This document shows, piece by piece, positions 6,608 to 14,434 of a DNA stretch of 14,434 bases. Made by a program: the position numbers and the translations under genes. The notes beneath the pieces are model-generated. The model saw only the letters and a list, made by a program, of their open reading frames with translations, did not search any database and was not told the DNA's origin. The stretch is from positions 1 to 14,434 of the forward strand of contig WLEX01000010.1 of NCBI GenBank assembly GCA_009704065.1, in the 5' to 3' direction. The first letter of the stretch is position 1, and each line of letters opens with the position of its first letter. The DNA is from Actinomycetota bacterium. Lineage in GTDB: Bacteria > Actinomycetota > Acidimicrobiia > Acidimicrobiales > Ilumatobacteraceae.

Positions 6608-7692
6608 GTTCCGGAATTACAGAGATTGCACTAGTACTCGAAGATGGTTCAGTCTTCGAAGGAGAAGCAATTGGGCATGTGCCCGACAATGGAATTGCTG
6701 CCGGTGAGGTTGTGTTCCATACCGCTATGACTGGTTATCAGGAAGTGTTCACTGATCCGTCATACGCCGGGCAAATTATTACGTTCACTACATCTCATAT
6801 CGGTAACTACGGAGTCACACCCATCGATTCTGAATCACGAGGAACCTATGCCCGTGGTGTCATCATGCGTGATATGGCGCGTCGTCGCAGCAATTGGCGA
6901 AGCGACAATGATCTCGATGCAATGTTGAAAGCACAGAAATTGCCAGGTGTTGCGGGTCTCGACACTCGTCGCTTAACTCGTTTGCTTCGTGACTCTGGGT
7001 CATTGCGTGGCGCATTCGGAACTGCTGATCAAGCGTCGCTTCTCACAGCGGCCCGAAACGAAAAGGGAACCTCTGGTATCGATTTAGTTTCGCAAGTCAC
7101 AACAGACAAGCCCTATGTCGTTGGTGACGGAAAGTTCCGTGTGGTGGCCTACGACTTCGGTATCAAGACAACGATCCTTCGTTGCTTGTCAGATATGGCA
7201 ACCGTCACGGTGGTACCGGCAAGCACTACCGCAGAAGAAGTTCTTGCCATGTCGCCATCTGGTGTGTTCTTGTCTAACGGACCAGGCGACCCAGAGATGG
7301 TGGGTGGAGCAACTGCGGCAATCAAAGCAATCGTTGAAGCAGGTACACCCACCTTTGGAATTTGCCTAGGCCACCAGTTGCTGTCACGAGCATTCGGTGG
7401 ACACACGTTTAAGTTGCCCTTTGGTCATCATGGTGCAAATCATCCTGTGCGCCACATTGCAACGGGCACTGTCGAAATCACCAGCCAGAACCACAACTTC
7501 TGTGTTGATCCCGATTCGCTGTCGGGAGTTGCCGACATTACGCATATCAACTTGAACGACAACACAAACGAAGGGATGCGTCTGCGTGATCTACGCGCCT
7601 TCAGTGTTCAGTATCACCCTGAAGCTGGCCCTGGTCCGCATGACAGCCGCTACTTGTTTGGACAATTCGCAGAACTTATGGAGAAGAACTAA
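6604..7692 (+). CDS. carA: Carbamoyl-phosphate synthase, small (glutaminase) subunit
   Basis: CarA hydrolyses glutamine and passes ammonia through a tunnel to CarB. The protein is 362 residues. Its N-terminal domain holds [15 protein letters not shown] and [20 protein letters not shown]. The C-terminal class I glutamine amidotransferase domain has [22 protein letters not shown] and the nucleophile elbow [10 protein letters not shown] with Cys254. His338 and Glu340 in YHPEAGPGP complete the triad. The start is a GTG that overlaps the pyrC stop (GTGA), supported by a GGAAGG-like ribosome-binding stretch just upstream. Product carbamoyl phosphate feeds both pyrimidine and arginine synthesis, but its place in this operon ties it to PyrR control. 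Its TAA shares one base with the carB ATG. Confidence 0.97.
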   Translation: MSSGITEIALVLEDGSVFEGEAIGHVPDNGIAAGEVVFHTAMTGYQEVFTDPSYAGQIITFTTSHIGNYGVTPIDSESRGTYARGVIMRDMARRRSNWRSDNDLDAMLKAQKLPGVAGLDTRRLTRLLRDSGSLRGAFGTADQASLLTAARNEKGTSGIDLVSQVTTDKPYVVGDGKFRVVAYDFGIKTTILRCLSDMATVTVVPASTTAEEVLAMSPSGVFLSNGPGDPEMVGGATAAIKAIVEAGTPTFGICLGHQLLSRAFGGHTFKLPFGHHGANHPVRHIATGTVEITSQNHNFCVDPDSLSGVADITHINLNDNTNEGMRLRDLRAFSVQYHPEAGPGPHDSRYLFGQFAELMEKN

Positions 7693-10600
7693 TGCCTCGT
7701 CGTAATGACATCCACACCATCTTGATTATTGGATCAGGACCCATCGTTATTGGTCAGGCGTGTGAATTCGATTATTCAGGAACACAAGCATGTCGAGTGT
7801 TGAAAGAAGAGGGATACCGCGTCATTCTTGCGAACTCCAACCCTGCAACAATCATGACCGACCCCGATTTTGCAGATCGCACATATATAGAGCCACTCAC
7901 TCCTGAAATTCTGGCCAAAATTATCGAAAGAGAAAAACCAGACGCTGTATTGCCAACTCTTGGTGGACAAACCGGTCTCAACCTCGCGATGGCACTATTT
8001 GAAAAAGGGCTCGTAGGAGTTCCTGGGACCCCTGAACTTATTGGTGCTAATGCAGAAGCGATTGCTACAGCAGAAGATCGCGACAAGTTCAAGCAAGCCA
8101 TGATTGAAATTGGTCTGAAGGTTCCAAAGAGTGGCATTGCCCACAACATGGATGAAGCACATTCGGTACTTGCCGAAATCGGACTACCAGTCATCATCCG
8201 CCCTGCCTACATCTTGGGTGGCAAGGGCACGGGCATCGCAAACACCATGGAAGAGTTCGCGAAGTTGGCTTCGAATGGTCTTGATGCAAGTCCGATTCGT
8301 GAGATTCTCGTGGAGACATCCATCGTTGGTTGGAAAGAATACGAACTTGAAGTGATGCGTGACCACGCCGATAACTGCGTCATTATCTGCAGTATCGAAA
8401 ACTTCGATCCGATGGGAGTGCATACAGGTGACTCCATCACTGTGGCTCCTGCGCAAACACTGTCAGATGTCGAGTACCAAGAAATGCGTGATGCGGCGTT
8501 TGCGTGCATCCGACGGGTTGGTGTGGAAACTGGTGGCTCTAACGTTCAATTTGCGTTAAACCCAGCAAATGGTGATCTTGTTGTTATCGAGATGAATCCT
8601 CGTGTATCGCGTTCATCGGCCTTGGCGTCGAAAGCAACTGGATTTCCCATTGCAAAAATTGCAGCCAAGTTGGCAGTGGGGTACACCCTCGATGAAATTC
8701 CTAACGACATCACAAAGATGACACCAGCAAGCTTTGAACCCACGATCGATTATGTGGTTACAAAGATTCCACGGTGGGCCTTTGAAAAACTTCCTGGTAC
8801 GTCAGGAATTCTGGGAACGCAGATGCAAAGTGTTGGCGAAGCAATGGCCATTGGTCGTACCTTTCCCGAAAGTTTGCAAAAGGGTTTGCGCTCTCTCGAA
8901 CAAGGACGTCTCGGACTTAATTGTGATCCGGGTGAAAGTCTGTACGACGCCCTCGATGACGAAGCTTTATTGAAGATGGCTGGCATCGCTACACCAGAAC
9001 GAATTTTCCAAGTGGGCGAAGCTCTCCACCGTGGCATCACAGTCGACCGGGTTCATGATGCGACAAAGATCGATTATTGGTTCCTTGATCAGATGCAGAT
9101 CATCATCGATGAGCGACATTCATTACAAACAAAGAAATTGTCAACTTTGTCGAAACATGAAATGCGTCGTGCAAAACGTCTCGGGTTTTCTGATTCTCAG
9201 TTGGCCTATGTGTTCGGTGTCGACGAACTTGAGGTTCGTGCACAACGTGAATCTCTCGGCGTCATACCTACATACAAAACTGTCGATACTTGCAGTGCTG
9301 AATTCGCAGCGCTTACTCCGTACCACTACTCAACGTACGAAGACGAAAATGAGGTGCGCCCATCAGATAGGCCTCGCGTCATCATCTTGGGATCTGGTCC
9401 GAACAGAATTGGACAAGGCATCGAATTCGATTATTGCTGTGTTCATGCGAGTTTCGCCCTACGTGCGGCTGGATTCGAGACTGTAATGGTGAACTGCAAC
9501 CCAGAAACTGTGTCGACCGACTACGACACGTCTGATCGCTTGTACTTCGAGCCACTCACACGTGAAGACGTGCTTAATGTGATTGCGGCTGAGACATTTG
9601 CATCGGGTGGTGTTGCTCCCAAAGTCATTGTGAGTCTCGGTGGACAAACTCCGCTGAAACTGTCTGGTCTTATTGATCCGGCTTTGATTGCTGGCACATC
9701 ACCACACTCCATCGACTTGGCAGAAGATCGTGAGAAGTGGAATCAACTGTGTAACAGTTTGTCGATACCGCAGCCTCCCGGAGGTACTGCGGTGACAGTT
9801 CCTGAAGCAAGCAAGATTGCAGCCGAAGTGGGGTTTCCGGTTCTGGTTCGCCCCAGTTATGTTCTCGGCGGGCGAGCAATGCAAATCGTTCACGATCAAG
9901 CAGCACTTGAACGTGCGATGGATCAGATGGCCCACGATGGGAGTCTGGGTAAAGAAGGCGGATTGTCTTCTGAGCGACCAGTACTTATCGATCGCTTTCT
10001 AGAAGACGCCACTGAAGTCGATGTCGATGCCATTCGCGACCATACAGGCGAAGTCCTGATTGGTGGAGTGATGGAACATGTGGAAGAAGCTGGTGTTCAC
10101 TCCGGTGACTCAGCGTGCGCCATCCCGCCACAAACTCTCCCAGCATGGGTCGTTGAAGTGATTAGTGCCTACACAACATCGATCGCTAACGCACTCGATG
10201 TTCGAGGCTTAATTAACGTTCAGTTCGCGGTGCTCGGAACCACTGTGTATGTCATCGAGGCCAACCCTCGTGCGTCGCGCACAGTGCCGTTCGTCGCTAA
10301 AGCGACAGGAGTACCTCTTGCAAAGGTTGCGAGCCGCGTCATGCTCGGCGCAACACTTGAGGAACTGCGAGTAGAGGGGTTGCTCACGCCTCCTGTTACT
10401 GGTGGCCACGTTTCAGTAAAGGAAGCGGTGCTGCCGTTTAATCGATTCCCCGACGTCGACACGGCACTTGGACCAGAAATGCGTTCAACCGGTGAAGTCA
10501 TGGGAATCGATCGAACCTTCGGGCGAGCATTTGTGAAATCTCAAACTGCTGCTGGCACGGTGTTGCCAACGTCAGGGACAGTGTTCTTGTCGTTGAATGA

Positions 10601-10985
10601 CGGCGACAAACCTGCGGGATTGGTTGTAGCTAAGCGACTACGTGAACTCGGACTCGGAATTGCCGCTACCACCGGTACTGCTGCCTATCTTGCAAAATTC
10701 GGGCTACCCGTTGACCGTGTGGTCGGAAAGCTCTCAGAGATTGCTGGATCCTCGATGGACAATGCAGCCGAATTGGTAGCTCAAGGTGAAATCACTTTTG
10801 TAGTGAACACGCCTCATGGGCGTGGGTCACGTGAGGATGGCGAGGCCATTCGTAAAGCGGCGAACTCAAACGGTGTGTCATCGGTGACCACGGTGGAAGC
10901 GGCTTTGGCTGCCGTAAACGGTTTGTGGGAACAACGATCAAGTGAAGTTGAGGTACGTTCACTGCAGGAGTATCACGGACGATGA
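7692..10985 (+). CDS. carB: Carbamoyl-phosphate synthase, large subunit
   Basis: CarB makes carbamoyl phosphate from bicarbonate, ammonia from CarA and two ATP. The 1097 residues show the normal duplicated plan. The first ATP-grasp half begins with [20 protein letters not shown] near residue 11, and an oligomerisation region follows at about 400-555. The second half begins with [17 protein letters not shown] near 565. A C-terminal MGS-like regulatory domain starts at about 960 ([14 protein letters not shown], then [13 protein letters not shown]). Both ATP-binding halves keep their [12 protein letters not shown] or [12 protein letters not shown] loops and [18 protein letters not shown] or [18 protein letters not shown] metal sites, so both steps look intact. 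The GGAG at 7680-7683 may help initiation. It ends in an ATGA overlap with pyrD. Confidence 0.98.
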   Translation: MPRRNDIHTILIIGSGPIVIGQACEFDYSGTQACRVLKEEGYRVILANSNPATIMTDPDFADRTYIEPLTPEILAKIIEREKPDAVLPTLGGQTGLNLAMALFEKGLVGVPGTPELIGANAEAIATAEDRDKFKQAMIEIGLKVPKSGIAHNMDEAHSVLAEIGLPVIIRPAYILGGKGTGIANTMEEFAKLASNGLDASPIREILVETSIVGWKEYELEVMRDHADNCVIICSIENFDPMGVHTGDSITVAPAQTLSDVEYQEMRDAAFACIRRVGVETGGSNVQFALNPANGDLVVIEMNPRVSRSSALASKATGFPIAKIAAKLAVGYTLDEIPNDITKMTPASFEPTIDYVVTKIPRWAFEKLPGTSGILGTQMQSVGEAMAIGRTFPESLQKGLRSLEQGRLGLNCDPGESLYDALDDEALLKMAGIATPERIFQVGEALHRGITVDRVHDATKIDYWFLDQMQIIIDERHSLQTKKLSTLSKHEMRRAKRLGFSDSQLAYVFGVDELEVRAQRESLGVIPTYKTVDTCSAEFAALTPYHYSTYEDENEVRPSDRPRVIILGSGPNRIGQGIEFDYCCVHASFALRAAGFETVMVNCNPETVSTDYDTSDRLYFEPLTREDVLNVIAAETFASGGVAPKVIVSLGGQTPLKLSGLIDPALIAGTSPHSIDLAEDREKWNQLCNSLSIPQPPGGTAVTVPEASKIAAEVGFPVLVRPSYVLGGRAMQIVHDQAALERAMDQMAHDGSLGKEGGLSSERPVLIDRFLEDATEVDVDAIRDHTGEVLIGGVMEHVEEAGVHSGDSACAIPPQTLPAWVVEVISAYTTSIANALDVRGLINVQFAVLGTTVYVIEANPRASRTVPFVAKATGVPLAKVASRVMLGATLEELRVEGLLTPPVTGGHVSVKEAVLPFNRFPDVDTALGPEMRSTGEVMGIDRTFGRAFVKSQTAAGTVLPTSGTVFLSLNDGDKPAGLVVAKRLRELGLGIAATTGTAAYLAKFGLPVDRVVGKLSEIAGSSMDNAAELVAQGEITFVVNTPHGRGSREDGEAIRKAANSNGVSSVTTVEAALAAVNGLWEQRSSEVEVRSLQEYHGR

Positions 10986-11932
10986 TTCACATGCGGCGCG
11001 GCGCAAGTGCTCTCGAAGCACTGGGAGAAGTAGAGGTAGGTGGAGTCGTATTGGCTAACCCTTTTATGACTGCGTCGGGCACAAGCGGGCATGATGTTGA
11101 ACTTGGTAGGTATATGCCGCTTCACCGATTGGGTGCAGTAGTTGTAAAAAGTTTGTTCCACGAATTGTGGGAGGGGAACCCTGCTCCGCGAGTTCATGTT
11201 GCCCAGAGCGGCATGATGAATGCAGTTGGTCTTCAGGGACCAGGTGTTGTGTCATGGTGCGACACTTCTTTGCCATTGTTAGAACAACAACAAGTCACAG
11301 TGGTTGCAAGTATCTGGGGACGTAGTGTGCGCGAGTATGTGTTGGCTGCCGAACAATTGCAAGCAGTGGGTAATCGTGTTGCGGCAATCGAAGTCAACCT
11401 GTCGTGCCCGAACCTTGAAGGTCGAAGTGGAATCATTGCGCACGACCCATCGCTCGCCGGAGAAATCGTGGCGGCTGTCTCGGCTATTGCGTCTGTTCCT
11501 GTGTGGGCAAAGCTCAGTGCTAACACCGATCGCATCGTGCAAGTGGCAACAACGGTTATAGATGCAGGTGCATCTTCATTGACTCTCATCAACACCATGC
11601 TGGGAATGCAGATTGATATTGGAAAGCGTGGCTACACACTGGGAAATGGTGGCGGGGGATTATCGGGTCCAGCCATTCATCCCATAGCGGTGCGTGCCGT
11701 TCACGATGTGCGAAGCGCACTTCCCGAAATTTCTATTGTCGGTGTTGGTGGAATTGCCTCGGGTGCCGATGCAGTAGAGATGATGATGGCCGGAGCGAAT
11801 GCGGTGCAGGTAGGAACAGCGTCTTTTGCCCGACCCGACGCCACGTGGAGAATTGCATGTGATGCAGCGAATATTGCTCGCCAGCAAGGCGCTTCAACAT
11901 GGAGTGACATTGTGAATTCTGTCCACCGGTAA
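10982..11932 (+). CDS. pyrD: Dihydroorotate dehydrogenase, class 1B catalytic subunit type
   Basis: PyrD oxidises dihydroorotate to orotate using FMN, the fourth pyrimidine step. The 316 residues fit the soluble class 1 enzymes. [19 protein letters not shown] and [10 protein letters not shown] line the flavin and substrate site. Cys142 in VNLSCPN is the class 1 catalytic base, where membrane-bound class 2 enzymes have serine. [10 protein letters not shown] and [17 protein letters not shown] favour class 1B over the fumarate-using 1A form. Class 1B normally works with PyrK, an FAD and iron-sulphur subunit that passes electrons to NAD+, yet no pyrK lies between carB and pyrD (4-base overlap) or after it. 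AGGAG at 10966-10970 is a possible ribosome-binding site. It is the last gene of the pyr unit, and no clear terminator follows it. Confidence 0.92.
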   Translation: MIHMRRGASALEALGEVEVGGVVLANPFMTASGTSGHDVELGRYMPLHRLGAVVVKSLFHELWEGNPAPRVHVAQSGMMNAVGLQGPGVVSWCDTSLPLLEQQQVTVVASIWGRSVREYVLAAEQLQAVGNRVAAIEVNLSCPNLEGRSGIIAHDPSLAGEIVAAVSAIASVPVWAKLSANTDRIVQVATTVIDAGASSLTLINTMLGMQIDIGKRGYTLGNGGGGLSGPAIHPIAVRAVHDVRSALPEISIVGVGGIASGADAVEMMMAGANAVQVGTASFARPDATWRIACDAANIARQQGASTWSDIVNSVHR

Positions 11933-11945
11933 AAATCAGAAATTC

Positions 11946-11974
11946 GAGACACATCGAGTTCTCGGAACTATCAT
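11946..11974 (+). promoter_or_regulatory. Probable promoter of mihF giving a leaderless mRNA
   Basis: GAGACA (11946-11951, four of six matches to TTGACA) and TATCAT (11969-11974, five of six to TATAAT) are separated by the ideal 17 bases. The start would fall on or next to the A of the ATG at 11981. No ribosome-binding site precedes that ATG. Leaderless mRNAs are common in actinobacteria, so the two observations fit together. Confidence 0.55.
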
Positions 11975-11980
11975 TGGCTC

Positions 11981-12271
11981 ATGGAAAGCACAGTTCGCGA
12001 TATGGAGACCGTTCGTCTTCTTCGTGAAGGTCGTGATACCACGGTGCGCTTGTCGCAGAACGGCTCACTTGCCGAGGTTTTGTCTGCTCCTCGCGATGTT
12101 CATCGTGACCATACATATGTGGTGAAGTTGCTTGATGTCCATCCAGCTCTTGGAAAAGTAAAGGGCCGTCGGCTTATGGCTGAACTCGCCATTAAGGCTT
12201 TTGCCCGCTTGGCCGATCTCGATTCCGATACTCGTGCTGCCTTGTTGATTGCAAGCGGGGAGGTGACATGA
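11981..12271 (+). CDS. mihF: Mycobacterial-type integration host factor (mIHF-like nucleoid protein)
   Basis: Proteins of this family bind and bend DNA and shape the actinobacterial nucleoid; they are unrelated to the E. coli IHF dimer. The 96 residues end in the conserved helix-two-turn-helix part, with GKVKGRRLMAELAIKAFARL (58-77) then LDSDTRAALL (80-89). It resembles the GKVKAQEIMTELEI segment of the mycobacterial protein. The N-terminal 45 residues are less conserved, with SQNGSLAEVL (25-34) matching the family's linker helix. Position directly before gmk is the usual actinobacterial site and supports the call. The ATG at 11981 is preferred because the promoter places transcription start there. 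A second in-frame ATG at 12002 cannot be excluded. The stop overlaps gmk as ATGA. Confidence 0.82.
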   Translation: MESTVRDMETVRLLREGRDTTVRLSQNGSLAEVLSAPRDVHRDHTYVVKLLDVHPALGKVKGRRLMAELAIKAFARLADLDSDTRAALLIASGEVT

Positions 12272-12822
12272 CCGACCCCATCATTGTCATCGTGTCTGGC
12301 CCAGGTGGCGCAGGGAAGGGAACACTGGTTGAAGCACTGGTGGCTCGCGATAAACAGCTGTGGCTCAGCAGGTCATGGACAACGCGTGCACAACGTGACG
12401 GTGAGCCAGACACTGCGTATGTCTTTGTCGCACGTGAAGATTTCGAAAAACAAATAGCGATAGACGGTTTTCTTGAGTGGACAGAGTTTCTTGGCAATTT
12501 GTATGGTTCGCCCCGACCCGAAATGGGTTCAGGACTCGACATCGTTCTTGAAATCGAGCTGCACGGAGCCGAACAGGTAAAGGCCAGCCATCCCGAGGCC
12601 ATCTTGGTATTTGTGAGCCCACCATCGCGTGAAGAGCAACAACGTCGCCTCCAGGGGCGCGGCGACCCTGAACATCACGTCGTTGAACGACTCAAAAAGG
12701 CCGAGGACGAAGAGCGTGAGGGTGCCAAAAAGGCTGATGTTTTGATCATTAATGACGATCTAGAGCGTGCAGTTGCTGAGATTCAGGGCATTATCGGTGC
12801 GGCCCGAACCGCACGCCGATAA
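12268..12822 (+). CDS. gmk: Guanylate kinase
   Basis: Gmk phosphorylates GMP to GDP with ATP, in purine nucleotide supply. The protein is 184 residues, a little short for the family. The P-loop reads GPGGAGKGT (11-19), where most homologues have GPSG. The GMP-binding segment has RSWTTRAQRDGEPDTAYVF, then FLEWTEFLGNLYGSP, and the late LEIELHGAEQVK strand and RRLQGRGD lid follow. A strong ribosome-binding site, GGGGAGGT, sits just before the ATG inside the end of mihF, so initiation need not depend on coupling. The gene lies between mihF and rpoZ as in other actinobacteria. Confidence 0.95.
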   Translation: MTDPIIVIVSGPGGAGKGTLVEALVARDKQLWLSRSWTTRAQRDGEPDTAYVFVAREDFEKQIAIDGFLEWTEFLGNLYGSPRPEMGSGLDIVLEIELHGAEQVKASHPEAILVFVSPPSREEQQRRLQGRGDPEHHVVERLKKAEDEEREGAKKADVLIINDDLERAVAEIQGIIGAARTARR

Positions 12823-12836
12823 CCTGTAGCGACTTC

Positions 12837-12841
12837 GGAGG
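12837..12841 (+). promoter_or_regulatory. Ribosome-binding site for rpoZ
   Basis: GGAGG lies six bases before the ATG at 12848 in the 25-base gap after gmk. It fixes that start over the in-frame ATG at 12869. Confidence 0.8.
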
Positions 12842-12847
12842 TCCACC

Positions 12848-13189
12848 ATGTCACGTCAAAACGACTCCATGATTCATCCACACATTGAGGGATTGCTCGA
12901 CCGCGTCGACTCCAAATTCAGTCTCGTGACTCTTGCGTCGTACCGCGCGCGCCAGATCAATTCGTATTTCAACCAGCTCGGCGAAGGTCTCGGCCATATG
13001 GTCCCACCTCAAGTGTCGTCAGTTGCCCGTAAGCCTTTGTCAATCGCTTTCGAAGAAATTGCTGCCGACAAAATCGTCAAAGTAGAGCGTTTGCCATACG
13101 ACGAGATGGAAGCAGACGCTGCTGAATTGTTCGGTGAAATCGAAGAAGACGCAGACGTAGCCGATGCCCCTGAGGCTGACGCCGAGTAA
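12848..13189 (+). CDS. rpoZ: RNA polymerase omega subunit
   Basis: Omega helps assemble and stabilise the beta-prime subunit of RNA polymerase. The 113 residues carry the family core: IEGLLDRVDSKFSLVTLASY (13-32), then RARQINSYFNQLGEG (33-47), typical of actinobacteria, and KPLSIAFEEIAADKI (62-76). After residue 84 comes a strongly acidic tail: 14 Asp or Glu among the last 29 residues and no basic residue. The tail is probably disordered, and its role is unknown to me. The gene has its own strong ribosome-binding site, so it is probably translated independently of gmk. A six-pair hairpin (CCGAGT/ACTCGG, 13182-13197) spans its stop codon but has no T-run after it. Confidence 0.93.
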   Translation: MSRQNDSMIHPHIEGLLDRVDSKFSLVTLASYRARQINSYFNQLGEGLGHMVPPQVSSVARKPLSIAFEEIAADKIVKVERLPYDEMEADAAELFGEIEEDADVADAPEADAE

Positions 13190-13223
13190 TCACTCGGGTC
13201 TCATCGCGACCGTTACATCTGTA

Positions 13224-13229
13224 GAGAAT
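13224..13229 (+). promoter_or_regulatory. Possible -10 box for coaBC
   Basis: GAGAAT matches TATAAT at four of six positions and would start transcription at about 13236, next to the coaBC ATG. I see no convincing -35 box, so this is only a suggestion prompted by the missing ribosome-binding site. Confidence 0.2.
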
Positions 13230-13236
13230 TTTTTCC

Positions 13237-14434
13237 ATGGAATCTGTGCGCGGTAAAAAAATTGTTCTTGCTGTTTCTGGTGGTATCGCTGCATACAAAG
13301 CAGTAGAGGTCTGTCGCCAGTTGGTCGACGCTGGTGCGCATGTAGCGCCCATCATGACCGAGGATGCACACCGCTTTATTGGCCCCGTCACATTGTCGGC
13401 ACTTGCTTCTGAGCCACTGCACACAAGCCTGTGGGACGATGCATCACCTATTCCTCATACCCGACTTGGTCAAACGGCTGATGTGATTGTTGTTGCCCCG
13501 GCAACGGCACGTGTGATCGCTGCATATGCGATGGGTTTATCGCATGATTTGTTGACTGCAACGTTGATTGCCACCCGTGCACCAGTGGTGTTGTGTCCGG
13601 CTATGCATACCGAAATGTGGGAACACCCTGCGGTGATCGACAACATTGCATTGCTACGTAAACGTGGCGTGATCATTGTTGAACCGCAATCTGGTCGCCT
13701 TGCAGGTGGCGATATTGGTACCGGGCGACTCGCCGATGTTGCTTCCATTGTTGGTGCTGTTTCTTCAGTACTTGCTGGTCGTCATCGCGATATGGAAGGT
13801 CTGTCGGTGTTGGTTACTGCCGGAGGCACTCGTGAACCAATCGATGCGGTACGTGTGATTGCTAATCGTTCCAGTGGTAAGCAGGGATACGCCATCGCCG
13901 AAGCCGCTGCCATCCGTGGTGCCACCGTCACCCTCGTCAGCACAGTCGATCGCTCTACATTGCCTGGTATCACCGTGGTTCCTGTTGAAACTGCGGCCCA
14001 GATGATGAGCGAAGTGGGAAAGTTCGGGCCACAGTCAGATGTCATTGTGATGTCAGCGGCAGTCGCTGATTTCCGACCTGTCCAAGCGGTTGCAGACAAG
14101 CTCAAAAAGTCCGATGGAATTCCCACCATTACCCTCGAGCCAACGCCCGATATTTTGGCCGCACTGGGTGCTGCGAAGGCTTCGGGGCAGACTTTGGTGG
14201 GTTTTGCAGCCGAGACGAGCAACCTGGTGGATAACGCTCGTGGCAAACTGCAACGCAAAAATCTCGACCTGATTGCGGCCAATGATGTGTCCGCTCCAGG
14301 GGTCGGTTTTGCTCACGATACGAACGCGGTCTCCATTGTGGATGCCACTGGAACAGTGACAGAAGTGCCACTTTCCGACAAACACAGCATCGCTAGTGCT
14401 GTTTTAGATAGCGTGCTACGGATGCGGTCGGCCA
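13237..14434 (+). CDS. coaBC: CoaBC bifunctional coenzyme A biosynthesis protein (3' end outside window)
   Basis: CoaBC joins cysteine to 4'-phosphopantothenate and decarboxylates the product, two steps of coenzyme A synthesis. The 399 codons seen are open to the window end; by family length only a few codons are missing. The N-terminal flavoprotein CoaC domain (about 1-185) has VLAVSGGIAAYKA, DVIVVAPATARVIA, and PAMHTEMWEHPA with His124. The CoaB ligase domain follows, with VLVTAGGTREPIDAVR near 190-205, NRSSGKQGYAIAEAA, SAAVADFRP (273-281) and VGFAAET. An in-frame TAG at 13222-13224 blocks any longer N-terminus. No ribosome-binding site precedes the ATG, so the gene may be read leaderless or from weak initiation. 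MetK and PriA genes would be expected next. Confidence 0.94.
   Translation, partial: MESVRGKKIVLAVSGGIAAYKAVEVCRQLVDAGAHVAPIMTEDAHRFIGPVTLSALASEPLHTSLWDDASPIPHTRLGQTADVIVVAPATARVIAAYAMGLSHDLLTATLIATRAPVVLCPAMHTEMWEHPAVIDNIALLRKRGVIIVEPQSGRLAGGDIGTGRLADVASIVGAVSSVLAGRHRDMEGLSVLVTAGGTREPIDAVRVIANRSSGKQGYAIAEAAAIRGATVTLVSTVDRSTLPGITVVPVETAAQMMSEVGKFGPQSDVIVMSAAVADFRPVQAVADKLKKSDGIPTITLEPTPDILAALGAAKASGQTLVGFAAETSNLVDNARGKLQRKNLDLIAANDVSAPGVGFAHDTNAVSIVDATGTVTEVPLSDKHSIASAVLDSVLRMRSA

Noticed and set aside
7772..8197. 141-codon minus-strand frame opposite carB
   Set aside because: A shadow of the conserved carB frame, with no start signals or domain features of its own.
13182..13197. Hairpin CCGAGT/ACTCGG at the rpoZ stop as an intrinsic terminator
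   Set aside because: Only six pairs, and no T-run follows directly; the nearest T-run is more than 30 bases downstream, next to the coaBC start.
13597..13620. His instead of Asn in the PXMNXXMW motif of CoaBC as a lost active-site residue
   Set aside because: The PAMHTEMW form also occurs in the mycobacterial enzyme as I recall it, so it is a lineage trait and helped assign the organism.
1..14434. Search by eye for CRISPR arrays, insertion sequences, tRNA genes, attachment sites and origins
   Set aside because: No regularly spaced repeats, terminal inverted repeats, transposase-like frames or tRNA-like folds were seen, and intergenic space is too small to hold them.

Overview
The window is a dense run of plus-strand housekeeping genes, with no gap over 300 bases and no mobile element, CRISPR array, tRNA or rRNA that I can see. 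Gene order and protein features point to a member of the Actinomycetota with roughly balanced base composition. The signs are a mycobacterial-type integration host factor beside gmk, then rpoZ and coaBC; the PAMHTEMW motif of actinobacterial CoaBC; and aroB-aroQ-peptidase-efp-nusB leading into pyrR-pyrB-pyrC-carA-carB. A relative of the Acidimicrobiia is my guess at class level. That guess rests on overall character, not on a diagnostic marker.

Bases 2-3670 hold one tightly packed unit: the 3' end of aroB (3-dehydroquinate synthase), a GNAT acetyltransferase, aroQ (type II dehydroquinase), an M24-family Xaa-Pro peptidase, efp and nusB. Genes touch, overlap by one base, or in one case overlap by 28 bases.

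Bases 3671-3834 are the most interesting part. A promoter with a perfect TATAAT box is followed almost at once by a textbook PyrR-binding RNA hairpin with a CUGUGA loop. The hairpin abuts the ribosome-binding site of a 27-codon leader ORF. That ORF runs straight through a perfect GC-rich terminator hairpin and ends by overlapping the pyrR start codon. A 9-base segment just before pyrR is exactly complementary to the leader ribosome-binding site. This looks like a hybrid of mycobacterial PyrR translational repression and the leader-ORF attenuation known from E. coli pyrBI.

Bases 3835-11932 encode the pyrimidine operon pyrR-pyrB-pyrC-carA-carB-pyrD. Every junction is a 1- or 4-base stop/start overlap, so control at the leader ORF could pass down by translational coupling. 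PyrD is of the class 1B type, but its usual partner gene pyrK is absent here, as is pyrF, which sits at this place in mycobacteria.

Bases 11933-14434 start a new unit: a probable promoter giving a leaderless mRNA for the mIHF-like nucleoid protein, then gmk, rpoZ and a coaBC gene that runs off the end of the window just short of its expected C-terminus.
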